Positions 51,932 to 62,554 are shown, numbered from the stretch's first letter. The stretch: 64,000 nucleotides of DNA from Scheffersomyces stipitis CBS 6054 (GCF_000209165.1 NC_009042.1:2418001-2482000); one strand, 5' to 3'. The notes: generated from the sequence alone by a model not told the origin. Numbers and translations are program-made.

Positions 51932-53401
51932 ATGTCTACCGAAAGACCATTGAAGTACGCTCAAAACTTCGTTGACTTTGTCAATGCCTCTCCCACTCCC
52001 TACCATGCTGTGAACTCAGTTAAGTCGCACTTAGTAGAAGCTGGTTTTACAGAATTGTCAGAAAGAGCCAACTGGAACTCAAAATTAGAAAAGGGTGGTA
52101 AATACTTCGTCACTAGAAATGGCTCGTCATTGGTTGGTTTCACAGTTGGGGAACAGTTCAAGAACGGAAATGGGATTGCCATTGTAGGTGCCCATACTGA
52201 TTCTCCATGTTTAAGAATCAAGCCTATATCCAAGAAGACTTCTGAAGGCTTTATTCAAGTCGGTGTTGAACAGTACGGTGGTTTGATTGCCCATTCGTGG
52301 TTTGACAGAGACTTGTCGATTGCCGGTAGAGTATACGTCCAAGAAAATGACGAGTTCGTGCCAAAGTTGATCAAGATCGATAAGCCATTACTCAGAATCC
52401 CAACCTTGGCTATCCATTTGAACAGAGAAGTTAACACTAAGTTTGAGTTCAACAAAGAAACAAAATTGGTGCCTATTGCAGGTCAGGTTGCTTTAGATAA
52501 GAACGAAATTGCTAGCAAGAAAGCTGAAAAGAAAGCTCACTCTTGTGCTGATGATCCTGACTTACAATTGACTCCAGAACAATTCGAATCAGTCCAGAAC
52601 GTCATTCTGAGACACAACCAATCTTTAATCGAGTTAATCGCAAAGGAAGTCAATGTACTGCCAAGCCAGATTGAAGATTTTGAATTGCTTCTTTTCGATC
52701 ACCAGAAGTCAACGATCGGTGGATTGAACGACGAATTCATCTTTTCCCCACGTTTGGATAACTTGACATCATGTTTCACAGCCACGGTTGGTTTAATTGA
52801 GTCCACTGAATTTTTGGCCAATCAAAAGTCAATCTCGTTGATTTCATTATTTGACCACGAAGAAATTGGCTCTGTTTCAGCTCAAGGTGCTGATTCCACC
52901 TTCTTGCCAGATATCATTCAAAGATTGACTAAAACCGACTTTGGTGGAAGTCTGAACCGTGATTACTTCCACGAGACGATGGCCAAATCATTCTTGCTTT
53001 CGTCTGATATGGCCCACGGTGTGCATCCAAACTACGGCGAAGCCTACGAAGCCCAAAACAGGCCTCAGGTCAACTTGGGTCCAGTCATCAAGATCAATGC
53101 CAACCAAAGGTATGCCACAAACTCTCCTGGTATCGTGCTATTAAAGAAGGTTGCCGACAAAGCCAACGTGCCATTGCAATTATTTGTGGTGAGAAACGAT
53201 TCTCCTTGTGGCTCTACCATTGGTCCAATTTTGTCAGCCAAGTTGGGTATCAGAACTCTTGACTTGGGTAACCCTCAATTGTCAATGCATTCCATCAGAG
53301 AAACGGGTGGTACATTTGATGTGGTTAGGTTATCTGATTTGTTCAAGTCCTTCTTTGAGCACTACTACGAATTGGACGACAAGATAAAGTGTGACCTTTA
53401 G
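51932..53401 (+). CDS. APE4: M18 aspartyl aminopeptidase
   Basis: Zinc metallo-aminopeptidase removing N-terminal Asp/Glu; cytosolic and partly delivered to the vacuole by the Cvt pathway. 489 residues (S. cerevisiae Ape4 490). Metal and catalytic motifs: GAHTDSPCLRIKP near 90, SWFDRDLSIAGRV, FSPRLDNLTSC with the bridging Asp, FDHEEIGSVSAQGADS, and SSDMAHGVHPNY plus a final His in LSMHSIRET. Lacks the propeptide of Ape1/Lap4, and its length favours Ape4. Convergent with the PRY gene, 26 bp between stop codons, so the 3' UTRs must overlap. Confidence 0.93.
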   Translation: MSTERPLKYAQNFVDFVNASPTPYHAVNSVKSHLVEAGFTELSERANWNSKLEKGGKYFVTRNGSSLVGFTVGEQFKNGNGIAIVGAHTDSPCLRIKPISKKTSEGFIQVGVEQYGGLIAHSWFDRDLSIAGRVYVQENDEFVPKLIKIDKPLLRIPTLAIHLNREVNTKFEFNKETKLVPIAGQVALDKNEIASKKAEKKAHSCADDPDLQLTPEQFESVQNVILRHNQSLIELIAKEVNVLPSQIEDFELLLFDHQKSTIGGLNDEFIFSPRLDNLTSCFTATVGLIESTEFLANQKSISLISLFDHEEIGSVSAQGADSTFLPDIIQRLTKTDFGGSLNRDYFHETMAKSFLLSSDMAHGVHPNYGEAYEAQNRPQVNLGPVIKINANQRYATNSPGIVLLKKVADKANVPLQLFVVRNDSPCGSTIGPILSAKLGIRTLDLGNPQLSMHSIRETGGTFDVVRLSDLFKSFFEHYYELDDKIKCDL

Positions 53402-53427
53402 ATACCTAGATTTATATATATTAATTA

Positions 53428-54042
53428 TTATATTGGTGGGAAAACGTTGCGGCTGGAGTAGCCAACTACATTTCCAGCAGGGTAGTACGAACATATAATA
53501 TAAGTCCCCCAAACTTTATTGCAATACTTGTAAGCACATCCTAGAGAAGTTGTACTATTCCATATTAGAGCTGTGAAGTGATTGTAAGTGGACTCAGAAC
53601 CGTATACATAAGTTGCACCTTCGTTGTACCAAGCATTGACTGCTCCTTCGGTTGTATAACCAATAGCAAGATTTTCTCCAAACGAACCACCAGAATGCTT
53701 TAAAACACCCGAACAATCGTACTGATCGGCATAAGCGGCAGCATATTCGAAAGCAGAATTGTTCCACGAGAGAAGTGTTGCACCATGAATTTGTCTTTTT
53801 TCGTTGTGAAGCTCGACCATCTGGCTAGCAAAATCTACGTCAACACCGGGATCATAACTTGGAGAATTATTGCTCGGAGCAGTGGAACTCTCATATTCAG
53901 TTACAACCATTGTTTTGGTGATTGGTGTGTTATCTTCAGTTGGCTTTAGTGGGCGGACGGCCACTTTCACAATCTCAACTTCAGTTATGGTGTCACACCT
54001 AACCAAATAGAAGAATAATAACCAAATCAAGTAGCGAGACAT
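53428..54042 (-). CDS. Secreted CAP/SCP-domain protein (PRY/RBT4 family)
   Basis: Secreted CAP-superfamily protein; yeast Pry proteins bind and export sterols and fatty acids. 204 residues: signal peptide 1-16 (LIWLLFFYLVRC), a Thr/Ser/Pro linker to about 70, then the CAP domain (FASQMVELHNEKRQIHGATLLSWN, AAAYADQYDCSGVLKHSGGSFGENLAIGY, AVNAWYNEG, NHFTALIWNSTTSLGCAYKYC). The linker is short compared with Pry1/Rbt4. Cysteines of the fold are present. Which PRY/RBE/RBT member it is cannot be told. Confidence 0.9.
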   Translation of the reverse strand: MSRYLIWLLFFYLVRCDTITEVEIVKVAVRPLKPTEDNTPITKTMVVTEYESSTAPSNNSPSYDPGVDVDFASQMVELHNEKRQIHGATLLSWNNSAFEYAAAYADQYDCSGVLKHSGGSFGENLAIGYTTEGAVNAWYNEGATYVYGSESTYNHFTALIWNSTTSLGCAYKYCNKVWGTYIICSYYPAGNVVGYSSRNVFPPI

Positions 54043-54341
54043 AATTGTATTCTAATTATATCCTCCTTATAAAGTTATATCAAAGACGATATATATATAT
54101 AGATATGTTTTGACATTGTTACGTTAGAGAAATTGTATTTCTTTTCGCAGCAATTCGAAACAATTATCACACGAGGCAAATAATATTTTTTTCGCAGCCA
54201 TTATTTAGTGCGTCTCGACCACATATTACTCTACAGATTTTTCATATGACGAAATAAATGCATTAATACATAAATATTAGAGTGAAATGGTGGAATTAAA
54301 TGTAAATCATGAAGTTCATTAGGTGGTTCTTGGTAACATAA

Positions 54342-55979
54342 CTATAAGAAGTTTTCAGCAAAACCGTATCTGAATTTTTGCCATCCTTTTAAGGTCAGTG
54401 CATATCTTTCTTCTTCCTTCTCTTCCTTGCTTTCATAGTATCTGTCGGTGTCGAAGTCCATCTCTTCGAGCTTCACGAATCTGTCCTTACCCTTTTTCAC
54501 TAACCACCAGAAAATGAAAGTGACTGGGAAGACACCCAATTCGATGTAGGATTGGAAAAAGTCAGCAGCAACGAAGGGCTTGAGCGTAGACCAACCTTGA
54601 ATCAAGATAATGAAACCACCAAAAATAACAACGAAGTAGGGTCCGAGAGGATAAGACCAGTTCTTGAATAAAAGTTCGTCCGTTCTACCTTGCTTGGCCA
54701 AACCTCTTCTGAAACGAATGCTGATAACACCAATAACCCACCATGAAATCAAATTGGAGAGACCAACAATACTTTGAATCCAAGACCACAAGGTACCGGC
54801 TCCAATGAAGGAAGAACCGAAACACAAACCACCTGCGAGCCAAGTGAAAATGACAGCGACGTATGGAATTTGGTATCTGTTAAGTCTGGTAAAGATCTTA
54901 GGAAAGAAACCTTGGGAACCCAAGTTGAATGCCAATCTGGAACCAGCAAACAAGGCATGGTTACCGGCAGAGACTAACGAGGTCATGATCACGGCATTCA
55001 TGAAACCACCACCAGCCTTTGCACCCACCATTTGGAAAACAAGAGTGAATGGAGAAGTGGCAACACTCTTGGTAGCCAAATTTGGGTAGTCGTATGGGAT
55101 GTTCATTCCAATGAAGAAGGCGGTGAACAAGTAGAAAATAATAATACGCCAGAAGGTTGCCTTAATCGTCTTTGGAATGACCTTAATAGGGTTGGCAGTT
55201 TCACCAGCAGTAAGGGAAACCGATTCCAATCCACCCATTGCGAAAGCAGCTGACACAAACAAAGAAGTGAATCCCTTGAGACCATCGACAAAAGGTGCAT
55301 CACCGTGACTCCACCATTTGAAACCAATGTATTCGTGTTGGTTATTGTGACCAGCATTAACAATGATACTAACAATGAAGAAGATGATGATCGTGACAAC
55401 TTTAAGCAAAGCCAACCAATATTCGGTTTCACCATAGATTCTTACATGGATAACGTTCAAGAACAAGAGAAATACCCAGAAGATAAGGGAGATGACATAC
55501 CAGTGGAAGTCAGTCCAGTAAGCCATAATAAGTTGCATAGCAGTAAGGTCTCCGGCAACTGAGCAGGCATCGTTGAACCAGTAGTTGATGAGAATGGCGA
55601 AACCAAGCGAGTCACTTCCGAATCTCTTTGCGTAAGTGGTGAAGGAACCAGACACCGGGAATTGCACTGACATCTCTCCCAACGAAAGCATCATGAAGAA
55701 AACCAACAAACCCACGATGGCATAACTCAATAAAAGAGAAAGAGGACCACCGGTAGCCAAAGATCTACCAGTACCTAAGAAAAGACCACTACCAATAACA
55801 CCGGCAATGGTAATCATATTAATGGTACGGGCTTTCAAGGCTCTGTTAAGATGTTCGGTCTGAACAACATCATGCAGAGAGCCGTCATCGGAGACGTCAT
55901 TATCGGAGTATCTCTCCAAGTCCTGAGACAATACGGACTTTTCCTTTTTGAGAGCTATAGAATCAGCTTCGGAAGACAT
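54342..55979 (-). CDS. Amino-acid permease, YAT/APC family (Agp3-like)
   Basis: Plasma-membrane amino-acid/H+ symporter of the fungal YAT family. 545 residues from the ATG at 55979; the frame runs 22 codons further without an ATG. Polar N-tail with Lys/Asp, then 12 membrane segments starting ALKARTINMITIAGVIGSGLFLGTG. Conserved GEMSVQFPVSGSF, FAMGGLESVSLTAGET and the SAGNHALFAGSRL signature place it in YAT; substrate is not clear and Agp3-like is my best guess. C-tail has an acidic MDFDTDRYYESKEEKEE. Upstream 1.2 kb is unusually long, consistent with nitrogen-regulated expression but without proof. Confidence 0.82.
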   Translation of the reverse strand: MSSEADSIALKKEKSVLSQDLERYSDNDVSDDGSLHDVVQTEHLNRALKARTINMITIAGVIGSGLFLGTGRSLATGGPLSLLLSYAIVGLLVFFMMLSLGEMSVQFPVSGSFTTYAKRFGSDSLGFAILINYWFNDACSVAGDLTAMQLIMAYWTDFHWYVISLIFWVFLLFLNVIHVRIYGETEYWLALLKVVTIIIFFIVSIIVNAGHNNQHEYIGFKWWSHGDAPFVDGLKGFTSLFVSAAFAMGGLESVSLTAGETANPIKVIPKTIKATFWRIIIFYLFTAFFIGMNIPYDYPNLATKSVATSPFTLVFQMVGAKAGGGFMNAVIMTSLVSAGNHALFAGSRLAFNLGSQGFFPKIFTRLNRYQIPYVAVIFTWLAGGLCFGSSFIGAGTLWSWIQSIVGLSNLISWWVIGVISIRFRRGLAKQGRTDELLFKNWSYPLGPYFVVIFGGFIILIQGWSTLKPFVAADFFQSYIELGVFPVTFIFWWLVKKGKDRFVKLEEMDFDTDRYYESKEEKEEERYALTLKGWQKFRYGFAENFL

Positions 55980-57169
55980 TGTTTGGAAGGAGAGAACGTT
56001 ATTATCGAAGACTACAAAAAGCACAGAATTCTCCAGACATGACAAATGCCGTCGGTTATATACGTGAAGGATGCGAAAAGCAGAGCAAAAAATAAATCTG
56101 TAGAATATGCAAGTGTAGTCAGAAAAAGGAACACTCTTGGAAGCGCCGTGGCGTACGATTAATTTGCGAGATCCACAATTATCGAAGCTTCACCGAGATA
56201 ACGAATACCTACCTCTCAAATTTGATTTGCAATGATGTGCAAAGAAATTCTGGCGGGCTTCAGCATTCCAGCCGCTACTATGCCGAGTCATTACTTGCGT
56301 ATATTGTTTACTGTGGAACTAAACAAAACCTTGTTCTATTCTTTTACGTTTAGTATGGAATTGCCGCAAAATGCAGAACAAAATTTGACAGACTAACATA
56401 TTCTGTGCAACTAATGAAGGCAAGCATACCAATGAAAATTTCCTCTGCTTCTACAACTTGTATTCTACAGCATCACCGCATGCAGTGGAATCCCAACAGT
56501 AAACTAGATAATGTAGATAATGTAACAGAAAAGATATCAGGTACACTGGTAGTTTAGTCTATTCACATTATTCCGACCGCCCGGAAAAATGCGTCGCAAG
56601 TTCATCATTGGACACCTGCCTGGGTTAGCCAGTAGGTTCATCTCGTGCGTAGTCGAAAACGTCACCAGTTGTATTCCGCCGCGGGCCCTTGAACCAGAAT
56701 GCCTTGTATTTCGTTGAAATTCTCCAGATTGGGCATCTTGGTAGGTGATGAGCTAAATTACACCTTAGCACGTGACGGTTCTCACAGGACCGGATGATAA
56801 CAGATTTGCATTCCGTTCTATTTACGCATGGAAAGGGCAGCGCGGCTAAATACAAGGTGAAATATTATAGACATAAAGTGAATTATTATTTGTATTTCTT
56901 ATTTCATTGTACCGGAAATGTGCTGGCCAATCTAACTAGCAAAATAGATTCCCAATATGGGTGTGAAATTTCTATGGGGAAGTGTGAGTTTTATTAAGCC
57001 CTTAGAACTTGCATCACCGATCTTCATTGATGATAATTGTGGTGTACAGCTAATATAGTTCGTCAGCCATACCCAATTTAAACAGCATAAACTTACATTC
57101 CGCAGTGGCTCGGTGTACGTTTCCAATTCGAAATTACGGCTCTAGGATAGAGTTATTGGTGTGGGGTGC
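55980..57169. other. Upstream region of the permease gene
   Basis: 1.19 kb with no gene; short frames (56625, 56794, 56932) look random. No clustered GATA or Gcn4 sites recognised. Confidence 0.45.
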
Positions 57170-57359
57170 TCATCGTTTCTTGTTTCCACTTTTAATCCCA
57201 TCGTAAACCATGCCCGATTTGTGGATTCGTTTCTTATCGTTGTATTTTTTCTCCATCTTCATTAACGCAGTTTGTGATTTCTTTTGTGACTCCTCTGCTT
57301 ATTTTCTGATATCGAACAGTGTCAAGTCTTTCTCTGACCTTATCTTCGTTTTCGACCAT
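57170..57359 (-). pseudogene. Small ORF broken by one extra base
   Basis: ATG at 57359 opens a frame reading MVENEDKVRERLDTVRYQKI; from about 57300 the next frame continues as AEESQKKSQTALMKMEKKY, then ends in SGMVYDGIKSGNKKR and TGA at 57170. The span is 190 nt, that is 63 codons plus one base, so a single extra A in AGAAAATAAGC (complement of 57296-57306) separates the halves. Both halves are Lys/Glu-rich with native codon use. Unspliced reading stops after 41 codons. It lies 105 bp downstream of ESC2 on the same strand. Recent pseudogene, sequencing error, or strain polymorphism are all possible; I know no family. Confidence 0.45.
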
Positions 57360-57463
57360 CTCGAATTATGAAATTTACATTTGAAAATATGAAATCTTTC
57401 TGTCTCTAATCTCATACCAAAAACATTAAAATTGACCTAGTAGTATATTCAATGTCACTACAA

Positions 57464-58921
57464 TTATATTACAACCTGAACTTCAAAATCCTCTTCCAAT
57501 TCTGTGTCACCCACCCTACCATCCAAATCCATGGGCTCATCGTCGAAAATGAGTTTTGCTTTCTTCATATCGACTGTTTTTTCGTCAATCTTCTTCTCTT
57601 TCAAATAATGCAATAGAAGCTTGCGAAGAAGCGTATCTTGAGACACTTGCACATTAATTCTTTTATTGTCTTTTCCTTTGAGCCCTATGACAAAGAACAG
57701 GTCTTCGCCTTTTTTATATGCCTCTGTTTCGTCCTCTATTATCTGCGTAACTTCATAGTCGTCTTCATCTTCGATTGTGTCTACCCAAGGCTCCACTTCT
57801 GCAATCAGATCTTCTGGCTCTGGTACCGTTCTATTGGATTCGACCTCCTTCTCAGACTGGAACTCAGGATAAAGACTCTGAAAGAACAAAGCATTACGCT
57901 TTGGAATCAAGAGACAATTCAACTTGGTTGGTTCCATCTTCTCTACATCATTCTCTAAGATATCATACAAAGGAGGTGGTGGGATACGCAAAGTGCTTGG
58001 CTTAAAGAACGATTTCATTTCCATCCTGCCCTCTATCCACACCAATGCAGCATTGGAGGCACTGTACAAAGCGAGATCTTCGGGAGGTAAGTTAGATCTG
58101 AATTTGGTTCGAAAGTGATCAAGCACCGAAGCTAGTATTTTATCGAATCCCTTAGTACCTTTGGTGCCGAAATCGGCCCAGCAATCAGTTTCTCCATCTG
58201 GTAGAGTTAGCCTGCTATACACCCGAATGATGTATTTTCTTTTTTTCTCATTTCCATCACCAAAGCTATATTTTCCATCAGGTTTACTGATAGTGTGCGT
58301 TGGTTTACTACCAAAGAAATGTAGCTCATCATCTTCCTCATCTTCTTCATCCTCTTCTTCAAGTGCTACCTCGTTTTCATTAGCAATTGAACTTCTAGTT
58401 CTACTGGCCGGCGAATTCCATACGTTTCTTGTTCCTGTTGTCGTACGTTTAGGCGACAAAGACGTAGTTGATTTAGCTGATTTGTTTGTGTTTGGAGCGG
58501 CAACACTTAGTTTTTCAATGGAAACAATCGCAATATCTTCATCACCAACTAACGAATTGTAACTGGATTGTATTGGAACGTTTACATCTACATCTGGTTC
58601 TGTGCTTACCGAAGTAAGTGCTGAAGCTGGGGTTAGTTCATTAAAGCTATTATCATTAATTTCCGGAGAATGGTCCAATGCTTGTGATATTGCCGTATCT
58701 GGTGCCGTTGAGTCTACACTTGGCAGCTTATGTTTCTTGTGCCGATGCTTTTTGCCCTTTTTCTTATCTATGGTGCTGCTTAGAGAAAAGAAATCATCTT
58801 CTAATAGTGATCTCTTTTTCTTTGTTTTGGGGGATTTGACAGATTTACCTATATCTGGAGCGATACTGGACTCGGGACCTGGAAAACTGACATCGGTGCC
58901 TTTGTATTCTGTATCTTCCAT
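57464..58921 (-). CDS. ESC2: SUMO-like domain genome-stability protein Esc2
   Basis: RENi-family protein (Rad60/Esc2/NIP45) with SUMO-like domains; in S. cerevisiae Esc2 supports Sgs1-dependent replication-fork repair and silencing. 485 residues. N-terminal 215 residues are disordered, with a basic KKKRSLLEDDFFSLSS and KKGKKHRHKKHK and an acidic EEEDEEDEEDDE run. First SUMO-like domain near 230-330 (KRKYIIRVYSRL, DKILASVLDHFRTKF), second at about 405-485 (FFVIGLKGKDNKRINVQV, KKAKLIFDDEPMDLDGRVGDTEL, EVQVVI). Divergent from the TFC6-like gene. Confidence 0.85.
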   Translation of the reverse strand: MEDTEYKGTDVSFPGPESSIAPDIGKSVKSPKTKKKRSLLEDDFFSLSSTIDKKKGKKHRHKKHKLPSVDSTAPDTAISQALDHSPEINDNSFNELTPASALTSVSTEPDVDVNVPIQSSYNSLVGDEDIAIVSIEKLSVAAPNTNKSAKSTTSLSPKRTTTGTRNVWNSPASRTRSSIANENEVALEEEDEEDEEDDELHFFGSKPTHTISKPDGKYSFGDGNEKKRKYIIRVYSRLTLPDGETDCWADFGTKGTKGFDKILASVLDHFRTKFRSNLPPEDLALYSASNAALVWIEGRMEMKSFFKPSTLRIPPPPLYDILENDVEKMEPTKLNCLLIPKRNALFFQSLYPEFQSEKEVESNRTVPEPEDLIAEVEPWVDTIEDEDDYEVTQIIEDETEAYKKGEDLFFVIGLKGKDNKRINVQVSQDTLLRKLLLHYLKEKKIDEKTVDMKKAKLIFDDEPMDLDGRVGDTELEEDFEVQVVI

Positions 58922-59188
58922 CGACTGGTGGATATAAACAAAGATTTAGATAAATACAAAAGAAGATGAACTCTATTTTCCATTAGGTTTGAGTAGATTG
59001 CCTAACCTGTGTATTTTGGTTCCAGATTGCTCTGGAGTAAATGCAGGTAGATTTATTTGTTTGAATGTGCATAAACACAAGCCAAAATATACATCTCAGA
59101 ATCTTTTCAGCGCAATTAGATATACGAACAGCAATTGCATCTCACATAGCTGTGTTGGTGGGAGTTGCTCATATTGTGATTGATAAAA

Positions 59189-60856
59189 ATGTCGAAAGTA
59201 ACGACGAGGAAGATCAGCGCAGTTCCTGTGTCATCTAGCAAGACTCTGAGAGACCTCTCATACAAGCCTAGATTCCGGCACAACTATGGTTCTGACGAAA
59301 CCTTCTACCAGTTCATAAGTAACTATAAAGACAAATGGGAGAAGAGCCTCTACTACGTGGACGAGGCGTTGGTGAGGTCAGAATTGGAAAAGGACAACCT
59401 TACTCCTCCACAATTTGATACTATAGAGGCTGATTCTTTGCATATCAATAGTATTGAATATAGTGAACTAACCAAGAAAGAAGTGGAAAACTTATTTAGA
59501 CCTCAGTTGAGCTTGAATGTAAAACAGGGATCAAAGTCATTTGCAAAAAAGTTGCAATTCGGTCAGTCAGCACTGCTTGATGACGTATCAAGACGTGGAT
59601 TGCTACTCAATACCGGAGGTCATGTTACTTCTGTTAAATGGTTGCATACTCCCTTGGACAATACTAGTGCCGATATTCACTATTTGGCAGTTTCTATAAT
59701 TAATCATCCTGATGGAATGGAAGCTGCCATAAATAGTCCAGAATTAAGCATATTTCATAAGAAGACTGGCGAAAACACCATACATTCTGCTATCCAAATT
59801 TGGAAGTACACCCTAAGCACAAACAATCTTTCGTTGGAAAAGGTGTATGTAACAACACAACTAGGAGCTACTCAGAATTTGAGCTGGCTTCCTATTTATG
59901 TAGCTGGAGACGATTCAGTTTTAGGAGTCTTAGCTGGCAGTTTCACAGACGGAAATTTGCACCTTTTCAAGATTCTGACAAAAGGTGCCAAATATGTTAA
60001 TGTAGACAAACCATCGCGTACTTATACTGCTAAAAAGTTCGCCTCTGATCTGGCCAAGAACAGCCCCAACGTCACAACCTTTGGATTCATCGGTTCGTAT
60101 AAGGTTTTAGTAGGGCTTACAGATGGATGTATAGCCGAATTCATTTTTCCGTTTCATCCCCATGACCTGTTGGCTGATGATGGCGATGATGATGATACTA
60201 TCCCGTCGTATATCGAGAGAGTAGCGGATAGCTCTATCAGTACCATAATGATTGGTGAGCCGGCTCCAGAAGAATATGTTGTGCTAGTCACTTCAACTGG
60301 AGTACAATCGTGCGCATACGAATACAAGAACTTCCTCAGAGGAAGATTGTCAACATTGGCCGCTAAGCCATTGATCAGATCTACTTATAACCATACCCTT
60401 AAAGTGTACGTCGCAACATGGGCATTTGACTCAACTTCCTTCAACTTCATCAGAAATCCACACGAGGCTTCAAACACTTTACTAAAAGTAGACGCCTTTG
60501 TAACAGCTTTGCTGCTGTCTGAAATAATTGGACACCCTTTGAACTTAACAGCCACTTCTGACGGTGATGTCATAGTTGTTAATTACTCTAGAAAGTTCCT
60601 TAATGGGGCAAAGATTACTAACAAGAGCTTGAAACCATTGAAGTTGTGGAAGTTGACATTGAATGAGAGTCAATTAGAGTTGTCAGCCGACTTTGAAGTT
60701 ATACCTGCCGAGGCTGCCTCCCAACTTCCAGTGAGTCCTCCAGAAGTTGTCGTAACGTCTTTGGCTTGGAACGAGAACGTCGCTGGAAGTTCAATCTACA
60801 CTGCAGGTACAATTTCTGGTCTACTCATCCTAGAAAGATTGGATTCTGCCGCATAA
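59189..60856 (+). CDS. TFC6: WD-repeat-like protein, probable TFIIIC subunit Tfc6
   Basis: Probable tau-91 subunit of RNA polymerase III factor TFIIIC. 555 residues from the ATG at 59189; three upstream codons start with TTG. A basic N-terminus and YKPRFRHNYGSDETFYQFISNYKDKW precede a beta-propeller-like region of about 400 residues: LGATQNLSWLP, VLGVLAGSFTDGNLHLFKI, VLVGLTDGCIAEFIFPFHP and VVVTSLAWNENV, each resembling degenerate WD blades. S. cerevisiae Tfc6 is longer (672). The call rests on blade spacing and the RHNYG region, so treat as likely rather than certain. Convergent with UBA4, 49 bp between stops. Confidence 0.6.
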   Translation: MSKVTTRKISAVPVSSSKTLRDLSYKPRFRHNYGSDETFYQFISNYKDKWEKSLYYVDEALVRSELEKDNLTPPQFDTIEADSLHINSIEYSELTKKEVENLFRPQLSLNVKQGSKSFAKKLQFGQSALLDDVSRRGLLLNTGGHVTSVKWLHTPLDNTSADIHYLAVSIINHPDGMEAAINSPELSIFHKKTGENTIHSAIQIWKYTLSTNNLSLEKVYVTTQLGATQNLSWLPIYVAGDDSVLGVLAGSFTDGNLHLFKILTKGAKYVNVDKPSRTYTAKKFASDLAKNSPNVTTFGFIGSYKVLVGLTDGCIAEFIFPFHPHDLLADDGDDDDTIPSYIERVADSSISTIMIGEPAPEEYVVLVTSTGVQSCAYEYKNFLRGRLSTLAAKPLIRSTYNHTLKVYVATWAFDSTSFNFIRNPHEASNTLLKVDAFVTALLLSEIIGHPLNLTATSDGDVIVVNYSRKFLNGAKITNKSLKPLKLWKLTLNESQLELSADFEVIPAEAASQLPVSPPEVVVTSLAWNENVAGSSIYTAGTISGLLILERLDSAA

Positions 60857-60905
60857 ATAATGTATTATTATGTATTCCTATAGTAAATGTGTCATGATTA
60901 GTCTA

Positions 60906-62270
60906 TTAGTATTTTGGAAATTTGGGATTTACAATATCACTCCACTTGTTTAGCCCACCAATAATGTCCTTTGCGTTCTTGAAGTCGAGCTCCTGCTTCA
61001 TCTTCCGAGTGGCAAGCTGAGAGTCGTTCCCATAGCGGCATACGACAAAGACTGGATCTGTATCTTTGTCAAAATCCTCGGGCAAATATTTGTCTAAGGA
61101 CTCCAATTTCTTGAAAGTAGGATCCCATTCTATGTTGATAGAGTTTGGAAGTTTAGCTATTTGAAACTGTTCTTTAGTACGTACATCTAGTAAAACTGGT
61201 GCCTTACTTTGCCGAGTTACTATATCACTGAACTGTTGTACGGTTATTCTATCCTCTGGCGTCAAGACATTTGAATCTACCTTACCACAAAATGCGACGT
61301 AGTCGATCTCATTATTAAGGATAGCCTCTTTCGATACAGTTGGAAAAGATCCACATACAGAGCACTTGTCCAGTCTTCCTCTCATTTTAAAAACTCGGAA
61401 CAGTTGTTGGGGATATCCAGTATACATAGAAAGGAAAGGTTTGAAGTTGTCCTTAGTGTAGAAACCAGTCAACACCTTAATTGTTTCTACTGCCATAGAG
61501 ACACCCAACAATCCTATACAAGGTCCTATCACACCTCCATCAGAACATGTGGTGATGGATTCTGCTGAAGGAGGCTTCGGATAGAAACATCTATAGCAAG
61601 GACCTTCATTGTTGAAGTTCAATATGCTCAATTGTCCGTCTGATTTAAGTCCAGATCCACTTACTATGGTTTTTCTACAAAGTACAGATACATCATTGAT
61701 CAAGTATCTGATGGCTGGAGTGTCTGTACAATCAAGAACGATATCGTAATCGTTGACTATGTCAAACGCATTATCATTATGAAGTCTCACAGGGTATGTC
61801 TTGACAATGACGTGTGGATTCAATTTGCAAATGTATTTCTTCGCCGAATCACATTTAAACATACCTATGGAGTCAGTAGTATGTAAAACTTGTCTGTGGA
61901 GGTTACTAATATCGACTATATCGTCGTCGACTATACCTATCTTACCTATACCAGCTGCTGATAAATAGAGAAGAGCAGGACACCCCAAGCCTCCGGCTCC
62001 AACCACCAAGATGCTGGAGTTCTTTAATTTGATCTGGGACTTCAACGAGCCAAATTCGGGAACTATCATCTGCCTGCCATACCGTTTGTACTCATCCAAG
62101 CAGAAATTCTCATCTATTTTAGGGTATTTTGCATCATATTCTTCCACTTGAGATTGATTGATATTGGTTACACCGACTTCTGCGACTTTTTTCTTGAGCA
62201 CTTCGTTTTCGAGTTCAAGCTCCTGAATTCGCCGAAGAAGCTCTTCTTCGCGAGAGTTGGTCTCGGCCAT
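60906..62270 (-). CDS. UBA4: E1-like sulfurtransferase Uba4
   Basis: Activates the ubiquitin-like Urm1 by adenylation and thiocarboxylation for tRNA thiolation and protein urmylation. 454 residues (S. cerevisiae 440). Coiled coil at 1-30; ThiF/E1 domain from about 60 with RYGRQMIVPEFG, ATP-binding VVGAGGLGCPALLYLSAAGIG and VDDDIVDISNLHRQ; zinc pair CYRC and CSVC; E1 cysteine in TTCSDGGVIGP; C-terminal rhodanese domain from about 330 (VLLDVRTKEQFQIAKLPNSINI) with the persulfide-carrying cysteine in VVCRYGND. All catalytic positions are present. Confidence 0.96.
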   Translation of the reverse strand: MAETNSREEELLRRIQELELENEVLKKKVAEVGVTNINQSQVEEYDAKYPKIDENFCLDEYKRYGRQMIVPEFGSLKSQIKLKNSSILVVGAGGLGCPALLYLSAAGIGKIGIVDDDIVDISNLHRQVLHTTDSIGMFKCDSAKKYICKLNPHVIVKTYPVRLHNDNAFDIVNDYDIVLDCTDTPAIRYLINDVSVLCRKTIVSGSGLKSDGQLSILNFNNEGPCYRCFYPKPPSAESITTCSDGGVIGPCIGLLGVSMAVETIKVLTGFYTKDNFKPFLSMYTGYPQQLFRVFKMRGRLDKCSVCGSFPTVSKEAILNNEIDYVAFCGKVDSNVLTPEDRITVQQFSDIVTRQSKAPVLLDVRTKEQFQIAKLPNSINIEWDPTFKKLESLDKYLPEDFDKDTDPVFVVCRYGNDSQLATRKMKQELDFKNAKDIIGGLNKWSDIVNPKFPKY

Positions 62271-62554
62271 TTGTCAAGATTGTTGTAGGTTATTGTCAAT
62301 CTTGAATAAAATTGAATAATTTCGAGAAGAGCATCGCACTTCAAAGTGCGACTATATAAAATCATTACTATATAACTCTTAACTATGTGACGTCTCAATT
62401 ATAGACATAAATAAGAACATTAGGACAAGTACAATAAAGTACTTAAATAATCTACAATATCTTTCAACTTCTTGTTCCTGTCAGACATTTACATCAATAC
62501 CTATAGGTAATTAATCTCAGCTATGTCTATATACATATGCAGCGTACGTCTGGT

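Noticed and set aside
58161..58562. 133-codon plus-strand frame within ESC2
   Set aside because: Serine run is the reverse complement of the ESC2 acidic GAA/GAG/GAT tract.
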